This document shows positions 43,584-52,700 of a stretch of DNA of 64,000 nucleotides, piece by piece; position 1 is the stretch's first letter; each line of letters opens with the position of its first letter. The stretch spans positions 248,001 to 312,000 of the forward strand of contig NZ_JAKZFS010000001.1 in NCBI RefSeq assembly GCF_022808915.1. The letters are read 5' to 3'. The stretch is from Fundidesulfovibrio terrae (GTDB taxonomy: Bacteria > Desulfobacterota > Desulfovibrionia > Desulfovibrionales > Desulfovibrionaceae). Position numbers and translations under genes: made by a program. The notes under the pieces were generated by a model, which saw only the letters and a list, made by a program, of their open reading frames with translations, was not told where the DNA came from and did not search any database.

Positions 43584-43947
43584 GGCGTTTTGCCTGTGTT
43601 TCCTTGAGTTTTTCCAGAAGCTTGCGATCCTTGGCCTTGGTCACCAGCTCTTGCCTGCGTGAAATCACGTCCTGGGCCAGCCGGGCTTCGGTCTGCCGGG
43701 AGACGACGAGATCGGCCGCCAGTCTTTTGGCGTAGTTGCGCCCGAGCCAGATCTCGGCGGAACTGGAGGTGGCCTTGGAGGCCATGTTCTCCAGGTGCGC
43801 CGTCAGGGTCTCGTCCAGGGACTTGATCAGGCGCAGTTGCTCCTGGTGGAGCTGCTGGGCCTTGGCCAAGGCCAGTTTGGCCTGGTCTTCCAGCTGGGCG
43901 CGGTAGTCGAGGACCTTCTGCAGGTTGAAGCGAAACGGTTTGGCCAT
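43504..43947 (-). CDS. fliJ: Flagellar export protein FliJ
   Basis: 147 aa, the usual FliJ length, nearly all coiled coil. The start FRFNLQKVLDYRAQLEDQAK is the classic FliJ N-terminus, and LEKLKETQAKRHEQEELRKEQAGFDEMAT the C-terminal helix. FliJ is the central stalk of the flagellar type III export ATPase FliI and helps recycle chaperones. Directly before the start a stem-loop (43951-43976, CCCGGTT/AACCGGG) replaces a normal SD. No other export genes are adjacent, so the flagellar locus is split. Confidence 0.9.
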   Translation of the reverse strand: MAKPFRFNLQKVLDYRAQLEDQAKLALAKAQQLHQEQLRLIKSLDETLTAHLENMASKATSSSAEIWLGRNYAKRLAADLVVSRQTEARLAQDVISRRQELVTKAKDRKLLEKLKETQAKRHEQEELRKEQAGFDEMATIRYQAPAF

Positions 43948-44088
43948 GGTGCCCCGGTTTTAGCAACAACCGGGCCAGAGAGATAACGCTGGGAGGGCGG
44001 AGATGAACTGCTCCCGTTCCGGCCTTTCGACGCCCGGGCACCAAGTCCAGGATGCCTGATGCCCCGCGCCCGTGCGCTCGCGGCGGAG

Positions 44089-44787
44089 CTACTTGAGCTT
44101 GATCTCGCCCTCGGCCAGGTCCCAGAGGCGGTCGCGGTCGGCTATGGTGATGGTGCGGTTGTCCATGGAGATGAACCCCTGGTCCTCCAGCTTGGCCAGA
44201 GCCCGCGACAGGGCCTCGCGCGTGGCCCCGAGAAATCCCGCCAGGTGGCCCTTGCTCATGTCCAGCACGAAGGTCTCCGAGTCCTTTTCGTCCGCCTTGT
44301 GCAGCAGGTAGGCGGCCAGGCGGGCCGGGACCTCACGCAGGGTGAGCTGGCCGATCATGGTGGACATCTGGCGCAGACGCTGGGAGAGCGCGGCCAGCAT
44401 GGCCATGGCCAGCCCAGCGTCGCGCTCCATGAGGCGCATGAGCACGGTCTTTTCGATGTAGAGCACGCTGCTCGGCTGGATGACCATGGCGTTGGCCGGG
44501 AACTTGGATCCCTGGAACATGGGCACTTCGGCGAAGGGTTCGCCGGGGCCGAGCACGTGGAGGATCTGCTCCTTGCCTTCGGGCGAGGACTTGTAAATCT
44601 TCACCTGCCCCGCCAGGAGCACGTAGAGCCCGTTGGCGTCTCCCCCCTCGAAGAACACAACCTGACCCTTGTCCATCTTCATCACGGCGGAGTTGTTCTC
44701 GAGCGTGGAGAGCTGCGCGGAGCTGAGGCTCGAAAACAGGGGGACCTTGGCCAAAATGGTCTGGGTGGCGCTGGGTTTGGTTGTCAT
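44089..44787 (-). CDS. Crp/Fnr family transcriptional regulator
   Basis: 232 aa from ATG 44787; a longer frame to 45042 is spurious. A cyclic-nucleotide-binding-type domain (about 12-120; VFFEGGDANGLYVLLAGQVKIYK, ILHVLGPGEPFAEVPMF), a dimer helix and a C-terminal winged HTH with GHLAGFLGATREALSRALAKL. The recognition helix has E191-x-x-S194-R195, as in FNR, which reads TTGAT-type half-sites. The protein has no cysteine, so it cannot hold an FNR Fe-S cluster and probably senses a heme-bound gas or another ligand. An FNR-like box lies upstream, and the polyferredoxin gene is divergent. Confidence 0.9.
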   Translation of the reverse strand: MTTKPSATQTILAKVPLFSSLSSAQLSTLENNSAVMKMDKGQVVFFEGGDANGLYVLLAGQVKIYKSSPEGKEQILHVLGPGEPFAEVPMFQGSKFPANAMVIQPSSVLYIEKTVLMRLMERDAGLAMAMLAALSQRLRQMSTMIGQLTLREVPARLAAYLLHKADEKDSETFVLDMSKGHLAGFLGATREALSRALAKLEDQGFISMDNRTITIADRDRLWDLAEGEIKLK

Positions 44788-44808
44788 GGGCAGACAGGTA
44801 GCGCGTTT

Positions 44809-44822
44809 TTGACGCAAATCAA
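44809..44822. promoter_or_regulatory. FNR-like operator between the regulator and the polyferredoxin gene
   Basis: TTGAC-GCAA-ATCAA, a 14-bp dyad one base from the FNR consensus TTGAT-N4-ATCAA, lies 22 bp upstream of the regulator start and 78 bp upstream of the divergent gene. A sister site is at 61766. Confidence 0.55.
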
Positions 44823-44899
44823 ACCCCTTGATGTCTTCCGTGTCTATGGAACATCTAGGAAAATGAATCAGTGGGCCGCAGGCCCCTCTGGAGACGTTG

Positions 44900-46357
44900 A
44901 TGTTCAAAAAGACGTTGCTTATTCTGGCGGTGGTCCTGGGCGGACTGATCCCGGCGGCCCACGCCAACCGTTGGCACGGCCTGCCTGAAGCCCTGGCGTG
45001 GCTCGTGCCGCTGGCCTTTCTCTTCGCGCGCCGCGAATTCATCCGCCGCGTCTGTCAGGCGCTCATGCTGGCCGGAACCTGGGTCACGCTCGAATCCATG
45101 TTCTTTTTCATCAAGCTGCGCCTGTCCATGGGGATGCCCTGGGTGCGCCTGGCAGCGATTCTGACCCTGGCCTCCCTGGTTCCCCTCCTGGCCGTCTGGG
45201 CCCTGCAGCACCCTTTCTTCCGCCCACGCCGGAGCTCGTCGGGGCCTGACAATGCATCCTCCGACGCGAAGCGAATCGGGAGTGCAGAGGACGAATCCCT
45301 TTGCCCGCCGGAGGCTTCTTCTCCCCAGCCTCTTCGTCCCGTCCCCGTACCCCTGCCTCTCACCCCTCTTCGCCTTGTCTCCGGCGCTCCCTCCCCCTGG
45401 CCCGCCTTCACGGCGAGCCTCCTGACATTCCTCGGCCTGACCATGGTGCAGCTCAAGGTGCCCACGCCCATGCTGCTTGCGGAGCGCTTCGTGCCGGGCT
45501 CCGGATGGCTGGAGGCCGTGCTGCTCGCGCTCTACGCAGGCTTCGTGGTGGAGGCGATGCTCCTTCCCCGCCGCTCCCCGGTGGTGCGCAGGCGCATCTG
45601 GAGCCTCTTCTCCCTGGTCTTTTTCGGTCAGCTGGCCTTGGGGCTCCTGGGATTTGGGCGCTTCCTCATGACCGGGGCGCTGCACCTGCCGGTGCCGGCG
45701 CTTATCGCGGCGGGGCCGCTGTACCGGGGCGAGGGGCTCTTCATGCTGATCCTGTTCGGGGTCACGGTGCTTCTGGTGGGGCCGGGCTGGTGCAGCCACC
45801 TGTGCTACATCGGGGCCTGGGACTCGGCCATGGCCGGAGCGAAAAAACGCCCCGGCCCTGTCCCGGCGTGGCTGCGGCGCGGGCGCATGGTCCTGGCCGC
45901 GACGGTGTTCGCCTCGGCCTGGATCATGGGCCGGGTCGGTGTCCCGGTTGCGTGGGCGGCGGGGCTGGCAGCGGGGTTCGGGCTGATTGGGGTGGGCATC
46001 ATGGTGGGGGCGTCGCGCCGCGCGGGGGTCATGACCCACTGCACGGGCTGGTGCCCCATGGGGCTCGTGGCCGGGGTGCTGGGCAAGATTTCGCCTTGGC
46101 GGCTGCGCATCCGCGAGGGCTGCACGTCCTGCGGGGCCTGCTCCCTGGCCTGCCGTTACGACGCCCTGCGCCCGGAGGACCTAGCGTCCGGGCGTCCGGG
46201 CGTCTCCTGCTCGCTGTGTGGCGACTGCCTGGAGCGCTGCCCGCGCGGTGAGATGGAGCTGACGGTCTTCGGACGCGGCGGCAAAGGCGTCCGGGCGGCG
46301 TATGTTGCGCTGGCGGTGGCGCTGCACGCGGTGTTTCTGGGCGTGGCGCGGCTATGA
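44900..46357 (+). CDS. NapH/CcoG-type membrane polyferredoxin
   Basis: 485 aa from ATG 44900 with TGGAG upstream. A signal-like first helix, then about eight membrane segments. A Pro/Ser-rich insert (about 115-160) sits after the third helix. WCSHLCYIGAWD and HCTGWCPMGL carry the Cys pairs of NapH/YccM-type proteins, and two C-terminal [4Fe-4S] motifs follow: CTSCGACSLACRYDAL and CSLCGDCLERCPRG. Such proteins pass electrons from the quinol pool or a cytoplasmic donor across the membrane. It is divergent from the Crp/Fnr gene, which probably controls it. Confidence 0.85.
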   Translation: MFKKTLLILAVVLGGLIPAAHANRWHGLPEALAWLVPLAFLFARREFIRRVCQALMLAGTWVTLESMFFFIKLRLSMGMPWVRLAAILTLASLVPLLAVWALQHPFFRPRRSSSGPDNASSDAKRIGSAEDESLCPPEASSPQPLRPVPVPLPLTPLRLVSGAPSPWPAFTASLLTFLGLTMVQLKVPTPMLLAERFVPGSGWLEAVLLALYAGFVVEAMLLPRRSPVVRRRIWSLFSLVFFGQLALGLLGFGRFLMTGALHLPVPALIAAGPLYRGEGLFMLILFGVTVLLVGPGWCSHLCYIGAWDSAMAGAKKRPGPVPAWLRRGRMVLAATVFASAWIMGRVGVPVAWAAGLAAGFGLIGVGIMVGASRRAGVMTHCTGWCPMGLVAGVLGKISPWRLRIREGCTSCGACSLACRYDALRPEDLASGRPGVSCSLCGDCLERCPRGEMELTVFGRGGKGVRAAYVALAVALHAVFLGVARL

Positions 46358-49300
46358 CCGGGAGCGACCGGGCCAACACAGAAGAGCCGCCACGGCCAGG
46401 GCGAACACGATCCAGCCGGCGGTTGAGATGGAGAGGCCCAGGTCCCGGTATTTCTCGGGCGAGAAGGCCAGGCGCAGGGAGTCCGGCGCGTCCTGCGGCA
46501 GCGGATAGGCGTTCATGAAACCGTAGGCCTTGAGCGGCTTGATGGCCGGACCCGAATCCGGGAGTGCCTCCCACGAGGGATGGTAGGCTTCGCTGAAGAG
46601 GAGAAGGCCCCCGGCGGGGAGAGTCCCCTTCACCTGATAGCGCGCGGAACTCAGGCGTTCGGAGTCCGGGGCGTCCGGAGCGGGCGGCGCTGCCGCATCG
46701 GGCAGGGAACGCAGCTCCAGCACGTCGCAGGCCGCGCCCGACGAGGCGTCGACGTCCAGGCGGACGAGGCCCGACGCGTCCGGTTCGAATGTTCCCAGAT
46801 CCTTCCAGACCGGCCCCTGCGGGGTGAGCAGGCGCGCCCGGGCCAGCTGCGGACCGGGGCCGAAGGCATGCAGCGCGAAGCGCGCCGGCAGCATTGCCGC
46901 CTGCCCCATGGATGGCGCGCCGGGGAAGGGTTCGTCCGGGGCGACGCTCACGGTCATGGGTTGGTTGGGCGGGTTGGCGAGCGACGTAAGCTGCGCCTGG
47001 CGCAGGTCGAAGCGTATCCAGACCGACGACAGGCGCCGGCGCGCGGACACTTCCTCGCGCCTGGCGTACACGTCCTCCCACTTGCCGTCCGTGGCTCCGG
47101 CCAACTCGTAAAGGGGCTGGAAGGTCTTGCCATTGGCGGACCAGGAGGCCCGCGCGTAGGCTTTTCCCCCGGGGTCGCCGAAGAGGCGCGGGTAGCTTAC
47201 CAGGGTGAAGCCGGACACCGGGTAGGGAAAATCCATCTTGAAGGTGGCCTGTCCGGGGAGGTCGCCCTCGGCGGCCAGGGTGCCCGCGCCGGAGCCCTCC
47301 AGGCCGTCCTCGCGCAGGCCTGAGGTCTGCATGGCCAAGCCGGGAACCTTCGCCAGCAGGGCGATGTCTCTTACCGGTGAGTACACTCCCGGGCTCTTCT
47401 CCACGCAGAATTCCGCTTCTGCCGTCACCGAGGTATGGGGACTGGGGGAACTGGGGGCATTGGGGGGGCCGGGTTGTCCGACGGCGCGCAGGGCGCTCTC
47501 GAGGGCGGCCCGGAACGTGGCCTCGGGCACGGCCAGCACGCCGGACACTACCGCTCCCCTGCCCCTGGCGCTCAGGACGAGAGGGCTGCCGTCCAGGTTC
47601 TGGACGCCCAGGTCCAGCCAGCGCCAGCCCCGGTCGAAGGGGTCGCCCGAGGGCGTTTGCGCGAGTTCCCGTCCGGCCAGGGATATCGCGAGCCCATGCT
47701 GTGCGGGCATGGACGCCACGCGCGCCAGCAGGCGGTGCGGTCCGGCGCCGGGGAGGGGAATCTCCATGGCGGAGGCGGCTTGCGAGATCATGGCCCCGGC
47801 ATTGAGGGGCGATCCCTCCAGCCAGAGCGCGTGGTGCCAGCGGTCCGCTACGCCGCTCCAGCCGGCCGGGGCGGCTCCGCGTGGCCTGGCGGGCAGCCAG
47901 TATGACGCGGGCAGAAAGGGCAGGGCGAACTCCGGCCAGGCGTCGTTGTGCACGGCCAGGCCACGCAGGGTTGCGCCCAGGCGCTGGATGCCCGTCGCGT
48001 CAAGGTCCGTGGCGAAGAAGAGTGCCTGGCTCGCGAACGGGTTGTCCGGAAGCTGGGCCATGCTCGCAAGCAGCGGGAGCCCCCCGGCGGCCAGGGTGGC
48101 GGTCCGGACCGCGCGGATGCGCGGCAGGAAGTCCTTGTTGTCGAGCACCGTGAAGGGCCCCCGGGACCAGCCCGGATCCGGGACCAGGTCGCGCTGGGCA
48201 GTGAGGAAGGGTCGCAGGACGTCCCTGGGGTCCGGCAGGGTCTCCGAGCCCCTCTTGGTGGCGGGCATCCAGCCGTAATCCAGGTACGAGAGATAGGGCT
48301 CGTCCTTGTCCCAGACCACCCGGCGCACCGCTCCGAGACCCAGAAGCCGCCCGTACTCGTCGGTGGAGGCGGCGCGGCGGTGGGCCAGGGACAGCATGTA
48401 GCGCCCGTAGGGGTTGCCGACGAAGGCCGGGCCCACCAGGGAATCCTTGCCGAGCATCCCGAAGTTGCGCGTGAGGCTCGACGCCGGAGGCGCGGGGATG
48501 TTGCCGGTGGGGCTCGAAATTGTGGGGAAGACGCTCACGCGGTACAGGCCCGGGTCTCGGTCGAGGGCCTCCACCAGCTCACGCTCCTCGGTGCGCAGGG
48601 GCTGGGGCGTAAGCGACATGGTCTGCGTGGTCTCGTTCTTGGGCACGGCCAGTTGGCCCGACCACCAGGGCTGGAGGTAGACCGCCAGCACGGCGGCGGC
48701 CAGGGCGGCGGCAACCCGGTCCGGCCAGCGGTGGGCCGTCCAGAAGGTGCGGCGGCGCACGGCCTCCAGGCCCAGCCCGACCAGCAGGGCCAGCCCTGCG
48801 TAATAGATGTACAGCCAACGCGTGGGCCGGGCCATGAGGAAGAACACCATCTTCACCCGCGCCAGAATCACTTCGTAGAGATAGGCCCCGGGCAGGGTCT
48901 TGGAGCCGGTGAGCAGCACGAAGCCCAGAACGAGGCTCAAGGCTGCGAACCACTTGAGCGCGGGGCTGGCCGTGCGGCCGAGCAGGCCCAGGAGCGCCAG
49001 GGCCAGCAGGGCGTATGCCGAAGGCTTCCACCAGGCGTCCAGGGGAGGGGCCACCGGGTAGGCGTACTCCGTGCCCATGCCCAGGTTGTCGGTGTGGCCG
49101 ATCATGGCCTGGCGCGGCGGTACCGAATATTCCCGGTACTTGTGCGTGTATTCGGCCTGGATGTCCTCTGCGTTCAGGTTGTACTTGAACGAGTCGGAGC
49201 CCGTGGCGCCCAGGGCCGTGGGCAGAATCCAGTGCAGGTGCAGGACAAGCGCGGCCGAGGCGGCCAGCGCGAAAACGGAGGCGGCCCGTTTCGGCCGCCG

Positions 49301-49945
49301 GATCGCGGCCGCCGCGCAGTAGACGGCCAGGATCACACCGGCCGAGGTGACGCCGAACGGGGAAGAGCAGGCCAGGGCCAGGACCATGCCCAGGCCCAGG
49401 GCGGCGGCGAGCATGCGGTGCCGGCTCGCGGCCGTCACGGCCATGTCGGCCAGGCAGACGGCCCAGGGGGTCAGGGCGTAGGCGAATCCGGCCTCGGTGT
49501 GTCCGCTGAGGGCCAGGGAATAGGTCTTGGGGTTGAACTGGGACACGGCGCAAACCACGAAGGCGCAAAGCCCGGAAAGCCCCATGCGCCGCGAAAGCGT
49601 CCAGAATCCGGCCGCTCCGGCAAGGGCGTAGGCCAGACCCAGCCAACGGGCCAGGATTCCGCCGCCGAGGCCAGCCAGCCCTTGGCGCACCAGCAGGTCG
49701 AGATAAAAGGTCATCCCGGTCATGGGGCCGGGGGAGCCCATCTCGTAATTGCCGTTCCAGGTGGAGGCGGAGATGCTCCCGTAGGCGCGCACCTGGGAGG
49801 CGAAGGCCGGGAAGGTCTGGTCCCAGTTCTGGTAGATGTGGCCCGGAGCCCACAGGACGGGCCCGTACGCCAGGAGGTACAGGAGCGTCACCGCGGCCAG
49901 GACGCAGGGGAGCCCCCAGGGCGGTGGAGAAGTCCTGTTCACCAT
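46352..49945 (-). CDS. Very large polytopic membrane protein, GT-C/YfhO-like
   Basis: 1197 aa. About 12 membrane segments occupy residues 10-440, a long extracytoplasmic region (about 445-1165) of beta-rich, probably carbohydrate-binding character follows, and a last helix closes the chain (ISTAGWIVFALAVAALLCW). The first loop contains NWDQTFPAFASQ and TWNGNYEMGSPGP, with acidic residues placed as in GT-C glycosyltransferases that use polyprenol-linked sugars. It probably adds a sugar to a surface polymer on the periplasmic side; substrate unknown. It overlaps the convergent polyferredoxin gene by 6 nt and is the last gene of the minus-strand glycan operon. Confidence 0.65.
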   Translation of the reverse strand: MVNRTSPPPWGLPCVLAAVTLLYLLAYGPVLWAPGHIYQNWDQTFPAFASQVRAYGSISASTWNGNYEMGSPGPMTGMTFYLDLLVRQGLAGLGGGILARWLGLAYALAGAAGFWTLSRRMGLSGLCAFVVCAVSQFNPKTYSLALSGHTEAGFAYALTPWAVCLADMAVTAASRHRMLAAALGLGMVLALACSSPFGVTSAGVILAVYCAAAAIRRPKRAASVFALAASAALVLHLHWILPTALGATGSDSFKYNLNAEDIQAEYTHKYREYSVPPRQAMIGHTDNLGMGTEYAYPVAPPLDAWWKPSAYALLALALLGLLGRTASPALKWFAALSLVLGFVLLTGSKTLPGAYLYEVILARVKMVFFLMARPTRWLYIYYAGLALLVGLGLEAVRRRTFWTAHRWPDRVAAALAAAVLAVYLQPWWSGQLAVPKNETTQTMSLTPQPLRTEERELVEALDRDPGLYRVSVFPTISSPTGNIPAPPASSLTRNFGMLGKDSLVGPAFVGNPYGRYMLSLAHRRAASTDEYGRLLGLGAVRRVVWDKDEPYLSYLDYGWMPATKRGSETLPDPRDVLRPFLTAQRDLVPDPGWSRGPFTVLDNKDFLPRIRAVRTATLAAGGLPLLASMAQLPDNPFASQALFFATDLDATGIQRLGATLRGLAVHNDAWPEFALPFLPASYWLPARPRGAAPAGWSGVADRWHHALWLEGSPLNAGAMISQAASAMEIPLPGAGPHRLLARVASMPAQHGLAISLAGRELAQTPSGDPFDRGWRWLDLGVQNLDGSPLVLSARGRGAVVSGVLAVPEATFRAALESALRAVGQPGPPNAPSSPSPHTSVTAEAEFCVEKSPGVYSPVRDIALLAKVPGLAMQTSGLREDGLEGSGAGTLAAEGDLPGQATFKMDFPYPVSGFTLVSYPRLFGDPGGKAYARASWSANGKTFQPLYELAGATDGKWEDVYARREEVSARRRLSSVWIRFDLRQAQLTSLANPPNQPMTVSVAPDEPFPGAPSMGQAAMLPARFALHAFGPGPQLARARLLTPQGPVWKDLGTFEPDASGLVRLDVDASSGAACDVLELRSLPDAAAPPAPDAPDSERLSSARYQVKGTLPAGGLLLFSEAYHPSWEALPDSGPAIKPLKAYGFMNAYPLPQDAPDSLRLAFSPEKYRDLGLSISTAGWIVFALAVAALLCWPGRSRS

Positions 49946-49993
49946 GATGCTCCAGGCGCGGCGTTTGGCGAGGCTTTCCGGATACCCGGGCTC

Positions 49994-51286
49994 TCAGCGG
50001 CTCGCGAGATCGAGGACGCTCTCGGTATAGTGGGCGACTTCCTTTTTCATGATCTGGCGCCAGTCGAATTCGCGTTCCACGAGTTCGCGTCCGGCCGCGC
50101 CCAGGCGTCGGGCCAGCTCGCGGTCCTCGATGAGGCGCAGGAATGCATTCGTATAGGCGTCCACGTCCTCGGAGGGGCAGACCAGCCCGTTCTCGCCGTC
50201 CTTGACGATGCGGCCGATGGCCTTGAGCTTCGTCACCACCACGGGCAGCCCGCAGCCCCAGTACTCGAAGAGCTTGAAGGACAGGTAGTTGTCGTGGTTC
50301 AGGGTGGCGCGCAGGGTCATGGCCCCGATGTCGCAGGCGTTCAGGTAGGCCGGGACCTCCTGGTGGGGAATCCAGCCGGGGGAGACGATGTTGCCCGCAA
50401 GCCCCAGTTCGTCGATGAGGGGCTTGATGACGGTCTCGAAGTAGGGGCCGCCCCCGCCCAGAACGAGCAGGCGCACGTCCGGGCGGACCTTGGCCACCTT
50501 GGCCAGCACGTGCAGCAAAACGTCCACGCCGTCGTCGTGCTTGATGTCGCCATGGAAGATGATGAGCGGGATCTCCTCCGAGAGGCCGAGCTTGCGGCGC
50601 ACAGCCGCGCCGTCAAGGCCCGGCCTGAACGTCTCGGCGTCGGTGCCGTCGGGCACCACGATCACCTTGTCCGGCGGCAAGCCCTTGTTGGCCACCAGGT
50701 GCTCGCGCATTACGTCGCTGACCACGAACACGCGCCTGGCCCGGGACAAGACCAGGTTCTCGAGCCACACCAGAGGCTTCGAGAGAAGAGGCATGTCCGT
50801 GCGGGCGATGTCGGAATAGAAGTCGGTGAAATCCAGGAACACCGGGCGGCGAATGATGACGCCCGCCACCACGGCGGCCATGCCGGCCAGGGGATTCCAG
50901 GCGTGGATGGCGCAGAAGCCGCGCGCCCCGGCCCGGCGATACCACATCTCGAGCACCACGATGGAGATGATGGAGGCCAGGAAATGCCAGAGGCGCACGG
51001 GCAGGCGGAACGCCCCGTAGAGCGCCTTGCCGAAGCCCGGGAACTGGTTCATCCAGATCCATTCGATGAAATAGGAGCGGCGCGAAGGGAGGTCCCGGCT
51101 GGGGGCGATCATGTTCACCAGGGCCTTCTTCTGGGAGATGATCTCCCTGGCCAGCCAGTACATGCGCAGGTTGGCCCTGGACACCGGGGGGATGGTGGTC
51201 TCCACGATGATGGCCACCTTGGGGTGGTTGTCCAGGTCGAAGCCTTCGGGGACGTTTTGGGCGGCGGTTTTGCGGAATGAGGTCAT
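49994..51286 (-). CDS. GT4-family glycosyltransferase
   Basis: 430 aa. GT-B fold: N-terminal domain with SRANLRMYWLAREI and VFLDFTDFYSDI; C-terminal UDP-sugar domain with VIVVPDGTDAETFRP, LIIFHGDIKHDDGVDVLLHV, LLVLGGGGPYFETV, SPGWIPHQEVPAYLNACDIG, and the E-x7-E-like FKLFEYWGCGLPVVVT. It probably extends a surface glycan in the cytoplasm. It begins 4 nt after the B12-radical SAM gene stop. Confidence 0.88.
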   Translation of the reverse strand: MTSFRKTAAQNVPEGFDLDNHPKVAIIVETTIPPVSRANLRMYWLAREIISQKKALVNMIAPSRDLPSRRSYFIEWIWMNQFPGFGKALYGAFRLPVRLWHFLASIISIVVLEMWYRRAGARGFCAIHAWNPLAGMAAVVAGVIIRRPVFLDFTDFYSDIARTDMPLLSKPLVWLENLVLSRARRVFVVSDVMREHLVANKGLPPDKVIVVPDGTDAETFRPGLDGAAVRRKLGLSEEIPLIIFHGDIKHDDGVDVLLHVLAKVAKVRPDVRLLVLGGGGPYFETVIKPLIDELGLAGNIVSPGWIPHQEVPAYLNACDIGAMTLRATLNHDNYLSFKLFEYWGCGLPVVVTKLKAIGRIVKDGENGLVCPSEDVDAYTNAFLRLIEDRELARRLGAAGRELVEREFDWRQIMKKEVAHYTESVLDLASR

Positions 51287-51290
51287 GGTT

Positions 51291-52700
51291 TTACTCGGTG
51301 AGGCTCACTGTGGAGTGGCCCTTGCGGAGCATGCTGATGAATTCGCGCAGGTCTTCAAGGAGATACTTGGGGTTGGCCAGATCACGCCTGATGCGGCTGA
51401 AGATGTACCCTGGGCGCAGGTAGTATTTCATGTAGCCTTTCTTCTTGAGCTCCAGGACTTTTTCCTTCGAAATGCCATCTGGATAATATTTGGGCCATCC
51501 TGAAAAGAAGTCTTCCCCATACTCGAAGTTGATGTAGCGATCGATGAAGTCCTCGGGGATTTTGCCCTCGCGCTTGGCGATGGTCCAGAGCCTGGAGCCG
51601 GGCATGGGAACGGCCAGCTTGAAGCCCACCTGGGTGAGGCATTTGATGCCCATGCTCTTGAGCTTGGCGGGGAAGAAGCACGTCTGGGCCAGCTCTTCCT
51701 CGGTCTCGGTGGGATGGCCCAGGACGAAGGACGCCTCCACCTCGAAGGGATGTCGGTCCAGGATCTTGAAGGACTCGAAGATCTGCTTGTCGCTGATCCT
51801 CTTGCCCACGATCTCCTTGCGGACCCGTTCGCTGCCCGTTTCCACGCCGACGAAAAAGTCCCTGCACCCGGCCTTCCACATGATGTCGATCACGTCGGGG
51901 TTGATCTGGTCCAGGCGGATGCCGCCCGCCGTCCAACGCACGGGCTTACCCCACTTGATGAGCCCCTCGCAGAAGGCGATAACGTTCTTTTCGCGCAGGG
52001 TGAAGCTCTCGTCCAGGAATCCGTAACGCCCTTCGAAGACGTCGTAGCCGCGCTTCATCTCCTCCAGCAGGTTTTCCGCGGAGCGGAAGCGCACCTTGCG
52101 CGACATGGGCGCGCGCGAGCAGAAGACGCAGTTGAAGGGGCATCCCCTGGTGCCGAGCAGGGGGTAGTATTGCAGCCCTGCCTGCTTGTAGCGCTCCAGG
52201 GGGGTGAGGTCGTAGGCCGGGAAGGGGATGTCGTCCAGGCTTGGGATCATTTCGCCCGTGAATGTCCCCCGCACCTTCTCCCCGCCGAGCACTCTCTGGG
52301 CCAGCTGGGTGAAGGTGATGTCCCCGTCGCCGATGACCCCGATGTCGATCTGGGGATAGCGTTCGAGGAAAGTCGGGTCGTTGCTGATGTGGAACCCGCC
52401 CAGGGCGATGGTCAGGTTCTTGCCGAAGCGCTCGCGCAGCCCGCACACGAAGCGCATGGTGTTGTGTATCTGTGTGGAATTGGAGGAGAACCCCACCAGG
52501 GGGATATTTTCCTTGGCAATGATCTCGGCGACGTCCTCCACCGTGAACGGCTCGATGCCGAGGTCCACGATCTTGGGGGTCATGCCCTTCAGGCGCAGGG
52601 ACGCGGCCAGGTAGTTGAGGCCGATGGGCGGGTAGAATTGGATGCCCCGGCCCACCTTCCCGTAGGCGAACGAAGAGTTGACAAGCAGGACGTCGGTCAT
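51291..52700 (-). CDS. B12-binding-type radical SAM protein (BchE/HpnJ-like class)
   Basis: 469 aa. The N-terminal about 140 residues have the Rossmann-like cobalamin-binding layout (YPPIGLNYLAASLRLKGM, IPLVGFSSNSTQIHNTMRF, LGGFHISNDP, GVIGDGDITF) but no DxHxxG His motif, as in many class B members. The radical SAM core starts LLGTRGCPFNCVFCSRAP (CxxxCxxC) and continues with FLDESFTL, GVETGSERVRKEIVGKRIS and FVLGHPTETEEEL. Such enzymes often methylate or rearrange unactivated carbons. Within this operon the target may be a sugar or lipid carrier. ATGA overlap with the methyltransferase gene upstream. Confidence 0.85.
   Translation of the reverse strand: MTDVLLVNSSFAYGKVGRGIQFYPPIGLNYLAASLRLKGMTPKIVDLGIEPFTVEDVAEIIAKENIPLVGFSSNSTQIHNTMRFVCGLRERFGKNLTIALGGFHISNDPTFLERYPQIDIGVIGDGDITFTQLAQRVLGGEKVRGTFTGEMIPSLDDIPFPAYDLTPLERYKQAGLQYYPLLGTRGCPFNCVFCSRAPMSRKVRFRSAENLLEEMKRGYDVFEGRYGFLDESFTLREKNVIAFCEGLIKWGKPVRWTAGGIRLDQINPDVIDIMWKAGCRDFFVGVETGSERVRKEIVGKRISDKQIFESFKILDRHPFEVEASFVLGHPTETEEELAQTCFFPAKLKSMGIKCLTQVGFKLAVPMPGSRLWTIAKREGKIPEDFIDRYINFEYGEDFFSGWPKYYPDGISKEKVLELKKKGYMKYYLRPGYIFSRIRRDLANPKYLLEDLREFISMLRKGHSTVSLTE

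Noticed and set aside
47948-51280. 1110-codon plus-strand frame across the glycan operon
   Set aside because: It is antisense to two recognisable genes, with low-complexity Gly/Arg/Val content and no SD.
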